From the NCBI GenBank assembly GCA_032207245.1, contig CM063502.1, positions 42,332,162 through 42,396,161 of the forward strand: a stretch of 64,000 bases of DNA, read 5' to 3'. The first letter of the stretch is position 1. Every line of letters begins with the position of its first letter. Source of the stretch: Pardosa pseudoannulata (lineage: Eukaryota > Arthropoda > Arachnida > Araneae > Lycosidae). This document shows, piece after piece, positions 37,986 to 52,338 of this stretch. The notes beneath the pieces are model-generated. The model saw only the letters and a program-made list of their open reading frames with translations, had not been told where the DNA came from and did not search any database. The position numbers were made by a program, and so were the translations under genes.

Positions 37986-40900
37986 GTTATAAAACACCCC
38001 AAGCGTAGAAGCGTGTTTTGAACAGTTTGTCTTGAACGAAACAGTGTGTCCTTTCAAAAAGAAAAAAAAACATTTTTTATCTTAAATATCTCCCACATTG
38101 CCGTAAATAATCTTTTTTATCTAGATGATACTCTTCATGCATTAATCACCGTTTTTAATTATCGAATAAACATCACTTTTTCTATTCACCTTATGATGTT
38201 AAAATACATTTTTAAGTATATTTTTCGCATGAATCCAGAATTAACGTTTTGTCCAGCTTTCAACCCCCTGACTCAATATTAAAGATTGACCTAAATTTTG
38301 CATAGGTGAAATAATGAAAGACGCATTTAATGGTAATCTGTTTATAGAGAAACTTTTTTGTCCCATCCCATAGGTTAAAATGTTGTTAAAATTTAAGAAT
38401 TTTCCTCAAGGACGAAAATTCTATTTTAGTCTAACTGTGAAAGCCAAAATTTGAGCAGTTCTTCAAAAATACGCTTAATTTCTCGAAGCTAAGCTGAACT
38501 CTTAAATTTAGATTATATTTACTCATAACTTCATTAGACTCATACTCAAAAAATAATAAACTGCAATGAGTTAAATAACCTAAAAGTAGAGCTAAATGTA
38601 TATGAAGGCTGATGTGCTGAGAACCATTATTTTGGTAGATGTTTTACTTTTTAAAAAATTAACTTTTATAACATTTTTAAGTACTCAAGAATGAATATCT
38701 CTAAACCATATTTACTTTGTAGCTGTACATCGTAATAAAAATACATAATAAAAAAATTATTTTGCATGTGATACTCGCACACACACGCATATAATGTGTG
38801 TGTATTTAATTATGTATATTATTTATGAAGCAAAATATACTGTTATTAGAATTATTTCAAGAGATTTACAACAAAGATAATTATAATTATTTCATGTATA
38901 TTTTAAAATTAATGTAATTGTAATATGGCATTGTCTTCAATCGACTAGTTATTATTTTTCTTGATAATCTTCAAATACAAGTATTCAAATCATATTAGAA
39001 TTTGCAAAAGTTCAAAATCAACTATTCCAAATCAGTTTGAAAAAGAATGGTTTAAAAACCATCACTTATAGAAAAAAATGTATAAAATGAAGTTCTATTT
39101 AAGATTCCTAAATTGCAGTTTTGTTACATAAAATTTCAGTGTGGAAGTATGATAATTATTTACCGAACCTTTCAAATTAGAAAATTTTACTAATTTGCAC
39201 CTACGTCTAAAGTTCAATATAAAATCAGCTATATTACACTACTAGGTTTATTAGGAATAACAGTTACTTATTCCGCTTACAGATTTTATAAAAACTGCAT
39301 TTTTGAATTTATTTAGCTGTCAATATTTATTATAAAGAATTTGTTTGCAAATACATTAGCACAGAGTCTATTATCCAGCTAAAAGTTAATTATTCATCAT
39401 GACCTAATTCTGTTCAATCGAAAGTCATTGATGAAGAATAGCTTAGAAACACTTTTTTGTACATTTTTATTTTCCAGTATCATTCCCTTCCTCAGATTTT
39501 AGAAAGTTTTTAAATATTAACTAAAAATTAATTGAAAATAATATTCTGATAACAGATAATAGAAATTTCTAGCATATTAATGAGCTGAATGATATAATTC
39601 AAGGAACATGCATTCTTCATACTTGCCTAAATAGAGCTATATAATTACATGCATAAATCAAGAAATTTCCGGTATGTGTTCGGAGTAATCATATGATAAT
39701 ACGTGACAAGCAAATGGATATTTTAGCACTTTGAATAAACCAACTAATCAATCATTTAGTATGACCATATGGATATTGAAGTCGTCGATTAACTGCATTA
39801 GACAGTTTATTTCGTTGTAACGGATATGGGATTTACGTGTTAACATATGTCTTAAATTAACATTAAAGTGGGGTATATAATGAGAACTTAAACAAGTGTG
39901 AAAATGTAGTATGATTTTATGAAGCTATGCTGAAAGTATTTTCGGGTTGAACAAATAAGATGTGACATAGAGTAATTAAATAATTAAAGCAGCTGGAAGT
40001 GACCAGTTTTTATTTTTACCAAGAGATGCTGTTTGGAATATTGAGTGACAGTTCCAAACATCATATTTAATGCATTATTTTTCATGAAAACAAAATAATT
40101 TGATAAAATTTTGAAGGAAGGTAATTGAATATACTGCTAATGAATTTTGTGATTGATCATGTCTCTTGCAGCTTCATTTTAATAAGCTGTAAGAGTGAGG
40201 GGGAGCGTTATTTATAAAATTAAAACTAATTATAAAAATAAAGCATGATTAACATGAATTCAGTTTGGAAATCAATAGTCATGTATTTTTTGAAATCTAG
40301 AGAACCACAATTAGAGATCTTCACCCATTTCAAAAAGCATTAGCTGGTAATATTATACATTATATCTTCATTGTTTTCATTTTAGTTGTGTAGTGGGCAT
40401 TTAATAACTACTTTGATTGGTTTAAACATTTAGATCCCAAGTACTTCAACTTCCCATTATATTTATATTAATTACATTAATTAGAAGGATCTAAATCGCC
40501 TAACTATAACATTATTATTTTACAAGACTCAAATTGTTTTTCTTATAGTTTATCTGTAAATTTAATTTATGTTTTATTGTTTAATACAAGGTACTGTTTA
40601 TTAATCTATGAAGAATTTTTCAAAACTGGAAAAAAAATTACTTCCGCTGCTTAGAATTCTCGATGCTGCATATGAATGCTTCACTTGCCAAAATAACTCG
40701 GCTTTTAGAATGTTTTTAAGCTTCAATGTGAAATCACTGATTGACTCCTAACTATATATATTCAAAACGAATTTCTCTAATAAATCATATCAATAATATC
40801 AATATCCCTAAATAAGAATTTTTCTTATACGTGTTGGATTCACTCTCTCCTGTAGTAATTTTGTGTGAGACATTTGGTTTGAACTCAAAGTTCCCTTGCC

Positions 40901-42159
40901 AATTTGATTTGTCCCCATAATCAAGCAAAAATTGTAGTAACAACAACAATTATTCCAAGAATGTCTTAGATAAAAGATACGTGCTCAGTAATAGAATTTC
41001 GAAGTTTATTCCAATGTATAATTTAGAAGTAATTTAAAAGACAGTATATACTATTTTATAAATTTACCTATGTTTTTTATGGAGTTAATTAGTTCGGCGA
41101 GGCATTAATATAACGAAAGATAGTATAATCAGCATCTGACATTCAAAAATTATTAATCCTTCATAATCATAAAAAAATTAAACTTGTATTCCTCTATGGA
41201 ACATAGTTCCTTTTTATTGCTTCATTTCTCTAAAGACTATATTTTACTCTAATCAAATATTTTTTTAGCTAGTTTTACTATAGATACATTAAAATTCTCC
41301 GAATTCAAATCTGTTCTAAAACTCGCATATTCCTTTTAAATTTGTGATTTCTCTTTTTTAATAGATCGAAAGTTGCACTTTATTAAATGGGTTTTAAAGA
41401 TTTTTTGCTTTAATTGCATTAATTAAACACAATTTGAAAGTATAATGCAAAGCTTAATTAAAAAAGAAAATGCATAAACTGATCAGTCTCAATTAATCGA
41501 GTAATGAAGGTTTCTGCCGTGAATGCATAAAAAATCTATCATTTACCTCATGCACTTAACTTCTATCAATATTTGATCAAGTGTCTCAAAAAGAAACTAA
41601 GATGTTTTTTCCTAATTATAATAATTGCAATCAATAATTATTTTTATAAGAGAAATTATTTCTTCATTGGTTGCCATGTCAACTGAGAAAACTTTACGAT
41701 GTCTCAAATTGAAAAGTTAATTTCAAAGGTTCAAATGAAATCATTGCTTGTATAGATAAAGAGTTCTTGCAAGAGTAATATAAAATCCTCGTAAGGGGCT
41801 GAATATTAAATAATAATATAAGTCTACTAAAGACAATTATGTATAATTTTAAAGAACGGAAATTTTACTTTTTAGTTCTTAGAAAAGTTCATCTTTAGTT
41901 TTCAGTAACTATGCTTTATAGCATTTATATCTTTGATATTGTATTAGAAATTTTGATTCAAAACATCCTTCTAATAAATTGACTAAACACTTTTTATTCT
42001 TATATTATTTCAATAAATAATATTTTCATTAAGATCTAAAATTTCGTATGAGAGCTTATAAAAAAATATTTAACGGTATAATTGACACATCCAATAAATT
42101 TCCGTTACACAATATTTTACCTGTAATAATCCGTAGGGTAAATAAAAGGTTGCGCTACT

Positions 42160-43686
42160 AATAATAATTACTATTCAAATATCATAAATGAGTCCTTCTC
42201 AATTTTGTAGTAAAATCACTTGAAGGTGTGTTATTAACATTGCATAAAGAAATAATTATCTGCACTCTACTCAAGCGTTCGCTCTACAAGTTCATAGCCA
42301 TTAGAGAGGATCACCAAGCAACTATAAAAGAGCTTTTCACCGGATTAACTATTGAAAATTGATTTATTGGTATGATCTCTCACAAAATTCCCAATTAATT
42401 TGGAAAAATTTATGTGTTACAACATGAAAGATATTTTGAGAGGTTTTATAAGCTCTGTTAATTAAGTTTGTGAGTTCATATTCTTTAAAGTTCTTCAAAA
42501 GTTTTAGTACAAATATTTTCAGGATAGTTTTTCATAAATTAAAAAATACTTTTTAATTTCAAGTTTAATAAAATGTTAATGGAGTGAAATGAATTTTGTA
42601 TAATATTCTTTGTTTGTATATTTTACAAGGATCATATATAAAATTACTTTTGTAAGTTAAATAATTATATCGACTACTAGCATCTAGCCCTTCATATGAC
42701 GGGATCAGTAAAACTTTTAAAGTTCCAAAATTGTAAGTGCCCTGTGAGGCAGGTAAAAAAAGGGTTTGTTTTTTGGCTGAGAATTATCTGGTACAAGCAG
42801 AATATTTTTTTTTACCTTCATACTCTTCTAAAGTCTCCCGATACTGTAAATACAGTTTAGAATGACGTTGAATTCCTTTAGAAAGATAATTCAGAAAAAA
42901 GACAGTAAAATTTTTAATTTTCCAGAATTGTAAAGTACCCAATAAGGCAAATAAAAATATGGTTTGTTTTTTGGCTGTGAATTATCTGGCACACGCTCAA
43001 TAGTTTCTTTATCTTCATACTGCTCTAAAGTCTCCCGATACTGTGAATGTAGCTTAGAATCACACTGAATTCATTAAGAAAGATAATTCAAAGATTTCTT
43101 AGCTACGTCAAAATTATCTTTAAGTTCTCATTTTTTTGCCTCAGTAATTAATGGAAGTAAAGTAATGAAACTTTCATTTCCACTACACCCTGGTAGTAGA
43201 TAGAATTTGCTGTTAATACTGGTGATAAAATTTTCATTGCAACAAAAAATAATGATTAAATTTAAAATTATCATATATGCACCTAATCTATAATTTAAGC
43301 CAAGTATAAAATAAAATTATTTAAGGAATATCTAAGTTTAGTAATAAAACGTAGGAAAATAATGCAGATGATATTTAAATAATTTACAGTAAGAAATGAT
43401 TAAATGAGATGGTTAAAGGAATGACGTCATAATGCTAGAGAAAACTGTTATTTTTACCTATTTATTATGTGATCAATTTAATCTCCTGCTCTTAACCGGG
43501 GAAACTAGGGTATGAAATAATGGCATTAAACGCTCGAAAAGGGGGGAAGGGGTGGATTTCGAACATTGCTAACCCTAACTCATCAAAAATCCAACATGGA
43601 TGCCTCTATCCATTCCAGGTACAACCGCTTCATAAATTTGAGGACAGACGGACAGATAACTTAGGCTATTATTATATAGGAGATAT
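42160..43686. repeat. Large duplicated block, copy 1 (about 1.5 kb)
   Basis: This block is repeated in direct orientation at 45684-47022. Shared stretches include caagttcatagccattagag, gcttttcaccggattaacta, aagtgccctg(t/c)gaggcagg and cgaaaaggggggaaggggtg. Copy 1 is longer mainly because it holds an extra tandem unit at 42710-43100. The block has no coding potential that I recognise. Confidence 0.92.
42710..43100. repeat. Internal tandem pair, about 195-bp units, in block copy 1
   Basis: Two units each contain ccagaattgta or ccaaaattgta, ggtttgttttttggctg, gaattatctgg and aaagtctcccgatactg. The corresponding place in block copy 2 has a single unit, so this is a duplication in copy 1 or a contraction in copy 2. 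Confidence 0.88.
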
Positions 43687-43754
43687 GGGGACTAATCAAA
43701 CTTTTTAAGATAATTTTTTTAATGATATTTACTTATTGCAGTGTTTTCCATTAA

Positions 43755-43974
43755 CCGTTAATTTGACAAGATGTTTTTTCAAATATTTTTTAATTTCTGT
43801 TATTTTCCCATGTCTGTATAGACATTAGGATCTCTGTAAAATAAACAAAAAAAATATATCATTTTCTATTTTTGAGATAATTAATGTCCGCTGTGGCGAA
43901 CACTGACAATTATGTTATATAGTCGTATAAATATACATGTCCAGTGTAACGGCCAGACTTAGACAAATTAAGGG
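43755..43974. mobile_element. TTAA-flanked MITE, 220 bp
   Basis: TTAA at 43751-43754 and 43975-43978 flanks ends that read CCGTTAATTTGACAAG (left) and CCCTTAATTTGTCTAAG (right, reverse strand), a good imperfect terminal inverted repeat. Short length and no frame fit a piggyBac-type MITE. Confidence 0.65.
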
Positions 43975-44864
43975 TTAAATAACATAACATAAAATTTACG
44001 AAAATCAATAGCTTACATTAATTTACCAATTATATTTAGATTTAATTTTATAAATATATTTACTATAACTAGGCACATAGGGTCACTTCAGATAAAAACT
44101 TATAAGATCTTACAACAGAAATTCTTTCTCCGAAGTCCATGTTCTGCTAAGGAAGACTAACAAGGAAAAAGCCCTGTGTCTGAGACTGTCAAAAATATCG
44201 GAGATGACATTATTTACAAAGCTTGTTTATTTACAATAGCGCCAGGAAGCACTTTTTTTCTACTACCGCCCTTTATCGATTAGGAAATAATATCGAGAGC
44301 GATAAAACAGTCTTCATTCATACAAGCCTTAAGAGAAATTCGTTCCTCTCCACGAGTTTATCAAAATTCTTAAAAACTTTTCAACTATCGCGAATCTATT
44401 TTACAGATTTTACAATAGCTTCTTTAACTGGATATCGGAAGGTCGATATATTTCTCTTCTGAATATTTCCTGTTTTTTCATTAACCTCAGGTAATCTCAT
44501 CGAATATTTCCAGTTACTTACTTTATACATGCTAAAATTGTACAGAAAAAATCATATTGATTATAACAAATAAAAAAAATATTTAAATTTCAGAAAGCGT
44601 TTACATTTTTCATTAAAAAACTTAAACTTCAAAAATTAATTTCAACTAAAGTTTCCATTTTAAGAAATCATTTTTTCATTAAGAAATATTAAAATATCAC
44701 AGAGGTGGGTATTTTCAGAAAAACTTACATAATATATTAATAAACTACATTAACAGATGTCTTGTAAATATACTTATTTGTATTCGTAAAGACCTTTTTT
44801 TTCGATTTTGTCTTAAATTTACACATTTTTGTTCTGTACTTTCAGGACGTACGTTAGCTTTTAA

Positions 44865-45596
<732 letters not shown>

Positions 45597-45683
45597 TTAA
45601 AGGCTAGACAAAATTATAAATATATTAGCAAAATAGCCCGTCATATGGCGAGATCAGTAAAATTTTTAATTTTCCAGAATTGT

Positions 45684-47022
45684 AATAATAATTACTATTC
45701 AAATATCATAAATGAGTCCTTCTCAATTTTGTATTAAAATCACTTGAAAGTGTGTAATTAACATTGCATAAAGAAATAATTATCTACACTCTACTTAAGC
45801 GTTCGCTCTACAAGTTCATAGCCATTAGAGAGGATCACCAAGCAACTATAAAAGAGCTTTTCACCGGATTAACTATTGAAAATTGATTTATTGGTATGAT
45901 CTCACACAAAATTCCCAATTAATTTGGAAAAATTTATGTGTTACAGCATGAAACACATTTTGAGCGGTTTTATAAGCTCTGTTAATTAAGTTTGTGAGTT
46001 CATATTCTTTAAAGATCTTCAAAAGTTTTAGTAGAAATATTTTCAGAATAGTATTTCATAAATTAAAAAAATACTTTTTAATTTCAAGTTTAATAAAATG
46101 TTAATGGAGTGAAATGAATTTTGTATAATATTCTTTGTTTGTATATTTTACAAGGATCATATATAAAATTACTTTTGTAAGTTAAATAATTATATCTACT
46201 ACTAGCATCTAGCGCGTCATATGACGGTATCAGTAAAACTTTTAATTTTCCAAAATTGTAAGTGCCCTGCGAGGCAGGAAAAAAAGGGTTTGTTTTTTGG
46301 CTGAGAATTATCTGGTACACGCTCAATAGTTTTTTTTTTTATCTTCATTTCCTCTATAGTCTCCCGATACTGTGAATGTAGTTTAGAATCACACTGAATT
46401 CATTAAGAAAGATAATTCAAAGTTTTCTTAGCTACGTCTAAATTATCGTTAAGTTCTTCTTAAATTTTTTCCTATAGTAATAATGAATGTAAAGGAATGA
46501 AACAATAATTTCCACTACACCTTGGAGGTAGATAGAATTTTTTGTTATTACATGTGATAAAATTTTCATTGCAACAAAATATAAGCGATGATTAAAATTA
46601 AAACTATCACATATGTTCCTAATTTATTATCTAATCCAAATATAAAAGAAAATTATTTCAGTGATAAAACGTATGAAAATAATGCAGACGATATTTAAAT
46701 AATTTGAAATAAGAAATGAATAAATTATATTGTTAAGGGAATGACGTTAAAATGGTAGAAAAATAAATGTTGTTTTTACCTATTTATTATGTGATAAATT
46801 GATAAATTTAATAGCTTGCTCTTAACCGCGGAAAATAGGGCTTGAAATAATGACATTAAATGCTCGAAAAGGGGGGAAGGGGTGGATTTCGAACGTTGCT
46901 AACCCTAACTCATCAAGAATACAGGACCTGAAATGGATGTCTCTATCCATTCCAAGTTCAACCGTTTCCTAAATTCGAAGACAGACAGACAGATAACTTA
47001 GGCTATTAATATATAGGGGATT
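45684..47022. repeat. Large duplicated block, copy 2 (about 1.3 kb)
   Basis: This is the direct copy of 42160-43686, starting about 3.5 kb downstream of it, with one internal unit fewer. It is preceded at 45640-45683 by a short extra piece (catatggcgagatcag, ttttccagaattg) matching the interior near 46212, so the duplication had more than one step. Confidence 0.92.
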
Positions 47023-49082
47023 TTTCTCTAAGTGAGTAGCTGAAATAGTTTCGGAGAACAAAATCGCTTTTATTTTTACTTTTTTGAATATACTTTTTTA
47101 TACTTTTTAAAAAATATTAAAATTAACAGCCCTTTTCCGCATTTTTATTCATAAATTTCTTAGATAAAAATAAAACTTTTATAACTTTATTATATTAATT
47201 TTACTTTTACTTACTCTTCAAGTATTTATTTTATAAATTTCTCCCCCTATATTACTGGTTCTATTGAAGAAAAACTGAAACTGTGCAACAAATGAGAAAA
47301 ATTTGCTCATAAATTTTGATAAATATCAAAGTTCAATGTTTAAAATTCACAAATATTATAACAAAATCAGATAATATTAATGTTATGAAAAAAACAAGCT
47401 TCAGTGTTATAAAGTAAGATAAAATATAAACTGCCAAACATCTAAAAATAATTAACTTCCATTTGTTGTTCTGATATTTATTTTCTATTTAATAAACGTT
47501 AAGAATTACTGTAATAATTATCCTAAATCTTTATATTAATAATTATAGTTAATTTCGAACAATCTATTTATAATACCTTTATTTATCCTTTAATTAAATT
47601 TAACGAGATTGTTCATAATCCAGTAATAGCTTTCGAGGATAAAAAAATATGGCAGTAATAACTTCCTAAGAAAAATTGCTTTATAAATAATACCACCCTC
47701 GCTTACAATGGTCGTTTATTAGTCAGTATAGTACAATTACATTACTGGAAGTAACAAGCTACCACGTTTTAAAAAAGGCAGTACAGTGAATGATTGATTC
47801 GAAGAAAGTAAATTATCAAAATTATCACATAGTTATTTCTGTATATAAATTTACAGCACAAATGAAGTCAGTGGATGCTATTTAAAAACTATATAATGTT
47901 ATTAATAGGCATTATGATATTATTAATTGTGCAATTTTTACAAAAACATTTCTTTACATTTTTAGGATAACAGACTCATTAGTATTAAAAGTTAATGCTG
48001 CAGTACAAAATGCAATCTTTTTACTTCTTTTTCTAATATCGGAAATGACAATCATAGTTAAGAAGTAATTTTTATATACTTGTAGAAAATACATTTTTCA
48101 GTTCAGCTTTTACTAAAGTGCAGCTCGCGAGACTGCATCTTTCAGTCCGGAAAAAATTGCTTGGTCAAATTAAGTCAGTATTATAGAATCAATTAAAAAA
48201 TTATAGAATTTTTATCGGTTGTGATAGAACGTTTAAATAAAGTAGTTGTTATGTTTAACAATTTATAATTATACAGCTATTGTTTTGATGGGAGAAAAAC
48301 GCTGAAAAATCTTATTTTGTGTAGTCGACGCGTACTCGTGTTTTAACACTACAGTTCTATCCTTACGTCTCACACGCATGGGCTCTCTTCTTTCATTCCC
48401 TTCTACTTATTGCCAGAGATCTATGTGTTATCTTAAGTAAGTAGTTTTATATGTAACACTCGAGCGCGTCATAATTTGTAAAAAAATTTAATTTAAAATG
48501 TCTAAAAACCAAAGAGATATTATAGAATTAAGTATGAATATTTTTCTTTTGTTTGAAAATTTTGTATTTAAAAATTTTATTTGCTAGCATTATTGACAAT
48601 TAGTTCTACTTCTACTATTAAAAACTTTGTCAAAACTATTATAAACATCTAGTGATTATTTATTAGTCTTACCTATTATGATACATAAAGTATACTAAAC
48701 AAAATTGCATAATATATATGTAATATGGGCGAGACTCATTCAAAAGCACAACACATTTTATTTCTGGTAAGATACATGAAATCCATACAACAGGCAAGAA
48801 GTTTTACAACATCGTGCACCCAGACAATGTGATCCTGCACACACACACTTTTCAAGTAGGGATTTCTGAGGTAAAAAGACTACGATTAATCCCTAAGCAC
48901 AATTGATTACGTGATAAAAAATACCCATGTTTAAAGAGAACGAGATAACTATTGGCTAAAGTAGTACAGACAGAGGCTGAATTTAGTCTATAGCGTGTCT
49001 GGAGGGAAAAATCAGAATTACCACTCAAACCCCCAAAGTACTTTATGAACAAAAGTTATTAAATTAATATTAACATATTTAA

Positions 49083-49220
49083 CCCTCCGAGTGGAACACA
49101 CCGGGGGAAAAAAAGGTCTCCAAAAATATGCTAAAGTTTTATTGTGTCAGTTACCAAAGTGTTCTATGATTTTTTACTTCACCTTTTGCCCCACCCTCGT
49201 TATTGTCTCATTACTTCCGG

Positions 49221-49267
<47 letters not shown>

Positions 49268-49713
49268 TTATTGATTGTTAATTTTTAATACACATAAAGC
49301 TCGTCAAGTCTCGAAGATCATCACATAAGAAATAACGTATTCTAAAAGTACGAATAATTTTTTTTTGAGAATTATTTATATTTTTTTACTAATGTCATCC
49401 AAGATATTTCAGAAGGTGCAATTAGATATATATATATGTTGCCGCAAACGAAATACTTCGAAATAGAGATTGATAAAGTCATGAGAAGCTATCAGCGTCT
49501 TTGTTCCTCAGAGAGTAGGGGTGCATCCCTCAATAAATGTCAGTCAAAGAGGGGTGCAGTTCCTAAACATTCGACCTGACCCTCCTACCTCATAATTTCA
49601 TGGGGGGAAAGCACTGTCAGAAATGTACAATACATTTATTTTTGGAACATTTTTGGGAGTTGAAAATTGTCTGTGACAGCTGGTGGAATTGTACGTGCAA
49701 ACCGCTTAGAGGG
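49083..49713. mobile_element. TTAA-flanked piggyBac-type MITE, 631 bp
   Basis: TTAA at 49079-49082 and 49714-49717 flanks terminal sequences CCCTCCGAGTGG and, reversed, CCCTCTAAGCGG (9 of 12 identical, starting with the CCC typical of piggyBac). It lies inside the inverted copy of the 387-bp element. The uninserted paralogue at 30405-30791 shows the site without it, which supports both boundaries independently. It carries a (TA)n tract and no transposase frame. Confidence 0.82.
49222..49263. repeat. (TA)n tract inside the 49083-49713 MITE
   Basis: About 40 bases of TA dinucleotide lie in the left third of the element. Confidence 0.93.
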
Positions 49714-50370
49714 TTAAATAAAATATTTTAATATTACACATATATATTAGTTTGTACCTATTTCATAGACATAAATATATAACTATATATATTTTTCGTC
49801 TTCGATATCAGGCTCCCAATCTATTCTTTTTAAAATTAATTAGGAAATTTGGTCGGCATACGAAAAAGTTTAGCAACTTACGTTTTAGATGTATACAATT
49901 AATCTCTTTTCTGATAGAGCCAAGTTTCGCAGACTTATATTTTTTCTGCTTTCACTTTTTTTATAATTTTACACAGTCTTTCTATTATTTTTACAAAAAA
50001 AGACATCAAAAACTCAACATAGTTAACAGAATGTAGAAGGACTTTAACTCATAATCTTAATCCCATTTCCTTCGTTAAATTTATTTTAACACATTGTGTG
50101 CTGTGGCGGTACACGCACTAGTACGTTTTCTGACGATTGATACTTGAGCGCGGGTCACGTACTAGTACGGGTTAGTGTAACAACATGGTTTGTTTGTGGG
50201 TACAAAAATAACGGTATAGACAGGAAAATGAAGCCGAATGGTCTTGTCTACTACATAGATTCTGCAATAATTTAGACAAATAAAAACTAGTTTTCATATC
50301 AGTCGATGCGGAACCACAGAACGGGAAGGTTCATTTAAAATTAACTTTTTATTTATCCTTGCGAAAATGA

Positions 50371-50483
<113 letters not shown>

Positions 50484-50797
50484 GAAATTAAGTGAGTTAA
50501 GAACTATTTTAAAAAGGAACTCTTTTATAATAATAAAATAAAAGAAAAAGACACATGCTCAAGTAAGCTTTTCCATCATGCTGTCAAGCGGAAGCATTTT
50601 TGAGTTATTTGATGAGCTTGCAAACAGATAAGTTTCATTTGGCGCGTAGATATGGAGCGGTCAACACCTTCACGCATAGCTCCGCCACGAACAATGAAAA
50701 TGGCTCATGTTGCTTTCTTTAAGAACGATGAGTTAATAAATCTTATTATTATCAAGAAGAATGTTTTCCATTCGCCTTAACTCTGAACCACGACTTG

Positions 50798-50799
<2 letters not shown>

Positions 50800-50871
<72 letters not shown>

Positions 50872-50885
50872 CTATCTATATATTT
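50800..50885. repeat. (TA)n/(TG)n tract 2 inside the 50090-51035 element
   Basis: A TA run of about 60 bases ends in tgtgtgtgtgtctatctata. Confidence 0.93.
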
Positions 50886-51870
50886 ATTTATATATTTCAA
50901 TATAAAATACGTAAAGTTGGTTAAAAAAATTAAATAATTTTCGATCTATTGAGATTTAACTGAATAACTAAATTTACTCGCAAAACGCCCGCTCCCGGTT
51001 CAATTCATCTGCGAAATGTACCCGCACACAATGTGTTAATACTTTTTTTGTCTTTTTTCTGAATGCCATAAGCATCTTTAAAATTTTCTTTACTTCAAAA
51101 GAACATTTACATTGTGAAGAAGTAATTTAACTAAGAACCACATCTTTCATATTTTTACAATAGATTACGATTTTCTGCTCAAAATAGTCTAAAAACTTCA
51201 TAGATATCACCAACAGGATCAACATTCTACCAGAAACAATTCATATAAAAAATATCCTGAATATTTTCCGTTACGTTAGTTTCGAGATCAAAACACACAT
51301 GCATGAGGGCTAAAGAACAAGATAAGATATTTTCATTCTTATTGTGACATTTGCTACATACTTTAAGAGCAGAATAAAAATGAAATAGTAATACAGATAT
51401 TAGACAGTAATGGGAATCAATTTTTTCGTTTAGTATTTTAGATACTAATGGGTATATCAAACATATATCATTTCATCAACTAGGAAGAAGATGTATATGG
51501 TAAACAAAAAAAGTCCGGATTTCAAAACAAATAATACCCTCTCAAAATCAGACATCCGTAAAATTTTAATAGCGTACATTTCTTCCAAATGGCAGCAAAA
51601 CTCTTCTAGTTACAAACCGAATCTCCCCAATCGACTTCTCTGGGAGTTGACGAAACAGATTTCACTGCTGTTTTTTAAAGCACTTTAATGTTATATTTGT
51701 ATTATGTATGATTTTTGCTTTGAGTGTTTTATGTGATTGCAAAATGATGATTTTCCACTTTTATGATTCGACAAATGATACGGTTTTATGGAAACATGTC
51801 CAAACATATACTACATTTTAATAAATATTGTCTTATTTTTCTGCTTGAATGCTAATCTGACATTTAAAAA

Positions 51871-51883
51871 CTTTTATTTTCAG
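51871..51883 (+). promoter_or_regulatory. Splice acceptor of exon B
   Basis: The tract cttttattttcag directly precedes the FN3 frame; AG is at 51882-51883. It accepts phase 1, so exons A and B are compatible. Confidence 0.88.
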
Positions 51884-52165
51884 GCATTCCTGATCCTCCT
51901 GAATCCCTAGAAACCTTAAATGTATCTCATCAAGGAGCTCTTCTTTCTTGGTCTCCAGGTTTTGATGGTGGTTTAACTCAAACTTTTCAGCTTAAAATCC
52001 AAAAGAACCAAGAGAGCACGATGACTTTCGTCCACATACCAATGAACTTGACTTCATACTTTTTAAGTGGGTTGAATCAAGGAACGAATTATCAAGTGTC
52101 GATTTCTGCCAAAAATATGCTGGGAGAAAGTCCATATTCTGCACCTATTGCCTTTCGAACAAAAA
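51884..52165 (+). CDS. Internal exon B: fibronectin type III domain of the same adhesion protein
   Basis: This phase 1-1 exon (282 bases) follows a polypyrimidine acceptor (cttttattttcag) and ends at a gtgagt donor. It encodes 93 whole residues of one FN3 domain: an IPDPPESL start, the conserved B-strand Trp (LLSWSPG, residue 22), the GFDGGLTQTF segment, the LSGLNQGTNYQVSI tyrosine-corner region (Leu63, Tyr69) and a closing NMLGESPYS. Joined to exon A the split codon reads Ser, giving VVKR-S-IPDPPES across the splice, a natural Ig-FN3 linker. The Pro-Gly-Phe-Asp-Gly-Gly stretch in the C strand is typical, as I recall it, of FN3 domains in nephrin-like and sidestep/echinoid-like proteins. Two N-glycosylation sequons (NVS at 12, NLT at 54) fit an extracellular domain. 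The membrane segment and cytoplasmic tail must lie in exons further downstream, beyond or unseen in this window. Confidence 0.93.
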
Positions 52166-52171
52166 GTGAGT
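52166..52171 (+). promoter_or_regulatory. Splice donor of exon B
   Basis: The sequence gtgagt follows the last complete FN3 codon plus one base (phase 1). The next exon is not recognisable in the remaining 11.8 kb. Confidence 0.87.
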
Positions 52172-52238
52172 CAAACTACTTTTGAATACCTTGGATAATT
52201 TTGTATATACACAAATAATAAACGTTAAGCATAAATAA

Positions 52239-52338
52239 TTATGGTTACGAATATTGATGAGTATTTAGATCTTTCAAACCAATGAAATGTTCCTTTAAAA
52301 GTAGCTTTTAAGCAACTTCATATTCGTTACAGCTTACA
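52239..52338. repeat. About 100-bp duplicate, copy 1, behind exon B
   Basis: The block from attatggttacga to cgttacagcttaca recurs at 53137-53236 with a handful of changes. It starts only about 70 bases after the FN3 exon donor. Confidence 0.88.

Larger units (their letters stand above)
48717..49742 (-). mobile_element. Short TIR element, second copy, inverted and split by a TTAA MITE
   Basis: The reverse complement matches 30405-30791 along its length, for example tctatagcgtgtctggaggg, gtacagacagaggctgaat and cacattttatttctggtaag. Homology stops at 49082 and resumes at 49714 on the far side of the TTAA-flanked element. The two parts together equal about 391 bp once one TTAA copy is removed. 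Confidence 0.75.
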
